DNA of 16,112 nt, taken from contig CBFHWB010000095.1 in the NCBI GenBank assembly GCA_965659285.1, forward strand, positions 1-16,112. The letters run 5' to 3'. Source of the DNA: UBA8108 sp965659285 (lineage in GTDB: Bacteria; Planctomycetota; UBA8108). The notes beneath the pieces are model-generated. The model had not been told where the DNA came from and made no database searches. It worked only from the letters and a program-made list of their open reading frames with translations. The position numbers were made by a program, and so were the translations under genes. Shown here in pieces: positions 13,573 to 16,112 of the stretch (position 1 is its first letter; each line of letters opens with the position of its first letter).

Positions 13573-14781
13573 ATGGCTGGAATCAAATCCTCACCTGAAA
13601 AAGAAACGCTGCTGCTTCGCGGGGCGCGTGTGCTCAGCGGCGGAGAAGATCTCGGCAGGACCGGGGTGCTCGTCAGCGGCGGCCGGATCGTCGCGATGGG
13701 GACAGAGGCCGCGAAGAAGGCGAGGGGGATCCGCTGCGAGAGGTTGAAGCTCGATGGGTACACGCTCACGCCCGGCTTTGTGGACCTGCACACCCACGGG
13801 GCTGCCGGCGTCGACTTTGTCGAGGCCTCGGCCGAGGAGTTTGAGACGGCCATGGCTCACTACCTTGCCCATGGCGTGACCTCGCTCCTGGTGAGCATCT
13901 ATCCGACCAGCTGGGCGAAGTCCCTGAAGGTGCTCGAGAGGATCAGCTCCTACATACGACAGGGCTACGGGCGGGGTGTCGCCTTCGGGATTCACCTCGA
14001 GGGCCCGTTTGTGAGCCCGGCTCGCCCCGGGGCGCTGCCGAAGAGCTGTTTCCGGAGCCCCTCTCTGAAGGACCTCCGCAGGCTTCTCGCGGCCGGGGAT
14101 GGGCTGGTGCGTACGATGACCCTGGCGCCGGAGCTGAAGGGAGCGAGGGGACTCATTCGCTTCTGTCAAAAGAACAAGGTGGTGCCGGCCTTCGGGCATT
14201 CCAACGCCGACTATGGGGAGACCTGCGGGGCCATCACCGGCGGTATTCGCTACGCCACCCATCTCTTTAACGCGATGAATGGAATTCACCACCGCTCACC
14301 GGGAGCCGTCACCGCCTTGCTGGAGGATCCGCGGGTCGCGGTCGAGGTCATCTCCGATGGACATCATGTACAGCCTCCGGCTCTTCGCCTCATCAACCGA
14401 TTGAAGAGCGAGGACAGGGTGATTCTTGTCAGCGATTCCACCCATCCCTGCGGATTGAAGGATGGTCGCTACCGGTTTGCCGGGGCCGAGGTCGACCTGC
14501 GGGATGGAGTGGTTCGGCAGAAAAACGGTACCCTTGCCGGCAGCGCCCTGACCCTCGAACGTGCCCTCGCGGTCCAGGTGAAAGAGGTGGGGACACCTCT
14601 CGAGAAGGCCGTTCGCTATTGCACAAAGAACCCCGCAAGTGCGGTGGGGGCCTCCCGGAGACTCGGTTCCATCGCTCCCGGTCGCTCGGCCGACCTGGTC
14701 CTTCTCGACCCCAAGTTCCGAGTAAAAGCGACCTGGCTCAAGGGGGCGCTTTCTCACGTCAGAGGTCGTTTGCCTGTATAG
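13573..14781 (+). CDS. nagA: N-acetylglucosamine-6-phosphate deacetylase
   Basis: Removes the acetyl group from N-acetylglucosamine 6-phosphate to give glucosamine 6-phosphate, for amino-sugar catabolism and cell-wall recycling. It is a cytoplasmic metal-dependent amidohydrolase of about 402 residues, slightly longer than the usual 380. The order of signature sites is intact: PGFVDLHTHG with H73 and H75, HLEGPF with metal ligand E143, FGHSNAD with H209, THLFNAMN with H230, DGHH with H264, and catalytic aspartate D288 in LVSDST. The usual LVTDAM motif is altered to LVSDST, keeping the Asp. AGSALTLERA and the closing SADLVLLD are also typical. The ATG at 13573 has no clear ribosome site; an in-frame TTG seven codons earlier is an alternative. 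It is transcribed away from kdsD, with a lipoprotein gene 92 bases downstream. No nagB is in the window. Confidence 0.93.
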   Translation: MAGIKSSPEKETLLLRGARVLSGGEDLGRTGVLVSGGRIVAMGTEAAKKARGIRCERLKLDGYTLTPGFVDLHTHGAAGVDFVEASAEEFETAMAHYLAHGVTSLLVSIYPTSWAKSLKVLERISSYIRQGYGRGVAFGIHLEGPFVSPARPGALPKSCFRSPSLKDLRRLLAAGDGLVRTMTLAPELKGARGLIRFCQKNKVVPAFGHSNADYGETCGAITGGIRYATHLFNAMNGIHHRSPGAVTALLEDPRVAVEVISDGHHVQPPALRLINRLKSEDRVILVSDSTHPCGLKDGRYRFAGAEVDLRDGVVRQKNGTLAGSALTLERALAVQVKEVGTPLEKAVRYCTKNPASAVGASRRLGSIAPGRSADLVLLDPKFRVKATWLKGALSHVRGRLPV

Positions 14782-14790
14782 GTTTACAGG
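14773..14790. repeat. Short inverted repeat at the nagA stop
   Basis: CCTGTA and TACAGG pair perfectly around a six-base loop, spanning the TAG of nagA. A second small palindrome (GGACA-GA-TGTCC, 14804-14815) lies 13 bases further on. There is no following T run, so a terminator is unlikely; either could be an operator ahead of the lipoprotein gene, or chance. Confidence 0.2.
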
Positions 14791-14873
14791 GGTCTCTCGA
14801 CGGGGACAGATGTCCGGGAGCATGGTAAGCTTGATGGTACGCGCCAAGCCGGCGCTGTCGGAGGTCTCCCCGA

Positions 14874-16112
14874 ATGCGCGATTACCTGTATTTCCTGCTT
14901 TTCACCCTGGCCCTGCTGTCGGGATGTGATCGTTCATCTACGGCTCCGCCTCGTCTGATGATCAACGAGGTGATGGCTCGAAATGAAACGTTCACCGATT
15001 TCGAGTCTGCAGGCCTTCCACCCCAGGACTGGGTAGAGATTTTCAATGCCGGCGAGAACCCTCTGCGCATGGAGGGGTACACCCTCTCGGACAATTTCGA
15101 CAGGCCGAAGAAGTATAAATTCCCCGCAGGGCTGGTCCTTCCCGCCGGTGACTTCCTGGTGGTCACTCTTGCCGGTCCAGGCCAGGTAGAGGATTTCTAC
15201 GAATACAATCCCGCCACGCCATTTCATCTTCGAGCAGACTTTGCCCTGAATGATGAGAGAGATTCCATTTTTCTTTTCGCCAATGGAAACCAGGTGGATC
15301 GGATGGTGGTCAGGAACCTGGATGCCGATTCAAGTGTTGGGCGTTATCCCGATGGCGGTGTCTCGGTTGGCAGATCCTTCGCTCCGACTCCTGGAGCAGG
15401 CAATTATGAGCACGGCACTCTTCGAACACGTTTCGCCGCCGGCGGCGGACCCCAGCCGAGCTTGTGTACTCCCGAGGCCGAACCTGTCAGGGTGAGATTT
15501 ACCGTTCTGACGGATCCCGATTTTCCGTTGCCGCAGGTAGCCCTGGAATATATCGCCAGGCCGGGCTGTGAGGTGACAGACCAGGAGCCCGCCATTTGCA
15601 ACGTGCTCTTCGAGGAGTCGGCTGTCGTGAATTCGGCGGAGATGACATTTGAGCAGCTGGCGTGCGGGGGAAGCGAGGGGGAGCTTGATCCTCAATGTCC
15701 CCAGGAGACGTCCGATGGAAGCTACGGCAACCAGCTTGTCCGGGTGCTCTCCTATGAGGCGCTGCTTCCATCAGCGGCTGAATTGGGAGATGGGGCCACC
15801 ATCCTGTGGAAGCTCACCATAGCTGACGCGCTTGGTGAGATGAGCCTGTGCCGCTGCTATACCTTTGGCGGCGGTTGCGAGACCCTGGTCATCAACGAGT
15901 ACCAGGCGCGGAATATCGACACGATGAAATTCGTCTGTGAGACCTGTGAAGACAACCAGTCCGTGCGAACGCCGGACTGGATCGAGGTGCACAACTACGG
16001 CGACGATCCGATCGACATCAGCGAATTCGGCCTGGTCGGGCGCAACGCGGCCAGGGACAATAACCTCGCCACCTGGATGTTCGGCAGGGATACCGATGGC
16101 GCTCCGGACCCG
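14874..16112 (+). CDS. Lamin-tail domain lipoprotein, 3' end cut by the window
   Basis: The open frame runs from an ATG with GGAGG nine bases upstream to the last base: 413 codons, no stop. The N-terminus is a lipoprotein signal (MRDYLYFLLFTLALLSGC) with a lipobox LSGC and modified Cys18, so the protein is anchored in a membrane and faces the periplasm or surface; Asp at +2 would favour inner-membrane retention under E. coli rules. A first lamin-tail domain spans about 28-150 (LMINEVMARN, YTLSDNFDRPKKYKFPAG). A beta-rich middle region with several cysteines follows. A second lamin-tail domain starts at residue 338 (LVINEYQARN). The arrangement lamin tail, beta-rich region, lamin tail is the same as in the protein at 272-2548, so they are probably paralogues; whether it also ends in dockerin-like repeats cannot be seen. 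It follows nagA by 92 bases but has its own signal and ribosome site. Its role is unknown. Confidence 0.85.
   Translation, partial: MRDYLYFLLFTLALLSGCDRSSTAPPRLMINEVMARNETFTDFESAGLPPQDWVEIFNAGENPLRMEGYTLSDNFDRPKKYKFPAGLVLPAGDFLVVTLAGPGQVEDFYEYNPATPFHLRADFALNDERDSIFLFANGNQVDRMVVRNLDADSSVGRYPDGGVSVGRSFAPTPGAGNYEHGTLRTRFAAGGGPQPSLCTPEAEPVRVRFTVLTDPDFPLPQVALEYIARPGCEVTDQEPAICNVLFEESAVVNSAEMTFEQLACGGSEGELDPQCPQETSDGSYGNQLVRVLSYEALLPSAAELGDGATILWKLTIADALGEMSLCRCYTFGGGCETLVINEYQARNIDTMKFVCETCEDNQSVRTPDWIEVHNYGDDPIDISEFGLVGRNAARDNNLATWMFGRDTDGAPDP

Noticed and set aside
13591..14847. Two long minus-strand frames opposite nagA
   Set aside because: nagA has all its metal-site motifs on the plus strand; these are complementary-strand shadows.
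1..16112. Mobile elements, CRISPR arrays, tRNA or rRNA genes
   Set aside because: No direct-repeat arrays, transposase or integrase motifs, or RNA-gene signatures were seen on either strand.

Overview
The window (about 58-60% GC by eye, dense genes on both strands) looks like part of a Gram-negative chromosome from a member or close relative of the Planctomycetes/PVC superphylum, probably an uncultured marine or sediment lineage. Four signs support this. The secreted protein at the left end finishes in two dockerin-like repeats of the kind common in uncultured planctomycetes. The GreA is a very long form like that of Chlamydia. Secreted and lipoprotein lamin-tail proteins are present, as is a Kdo-pathway isomerase (KdsD), which implies LPS. 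The phylum is inferred from gene style, not from a marker-gene tree.

Layout. 1-52: the last codons of an unidentified gene. 272-2548 (+): a secreted protein with two lamin-tail domains and a dockerin-like tail. 2561-5248 (-): an operon read HAD phosphatase/phosphoglucomutase -> GAPDH (gap) -> ROK sugar kinase, for sugar-phosphate and glycolytic metabolism. 5461-7698 (+): a 745-residue transcription factor with GreA at its C-terminus, divergent from that operon. 7888-8946 (+): a long-type LOG-family nucleotide hydrolase. 8991-10590 (-): a tightly overlapped operon of a short-chain dehydrogenase and two tandem 6-pyruvoyl-tetrahydropterin synthase homologues, whose active sites match the animal enzyme rather than QueD. 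10806-11129 (+): a 107-residue orphan. 11136-11888 (-): a DUF2225-like zinc-ribbon/TPR protein. 12192-12335 (-): rpmH (bL34), with a strong promoter; no intact rnpA follows it. 12404-13405 (-): kdsD. 13573-14781 (+): nagA. 14874-end (+): a lamin-tail lipoprotein cut by the window edge.

The genes fall into three themes. One is sugar-phosphate and amino-sugar handling (HAD, GAPDH, ROK kinase, KdsD, NagA). Another is pterin chemistry (SDR plus two PTPS). The third is core gene expression (GreA, L34), with large surface or secreted lamin-tail proteins at both edges. I found no mobile element, CRISPR array, tRNA or rRNA. The most unusual points are the tandem animal-type PTPS/SDR operon, the Chlamydia-like giant GreA, the missing rnpA next to rpmH, the ROK kinase without zinc-binding cysteines, and the paralogous lamin-tail modules.
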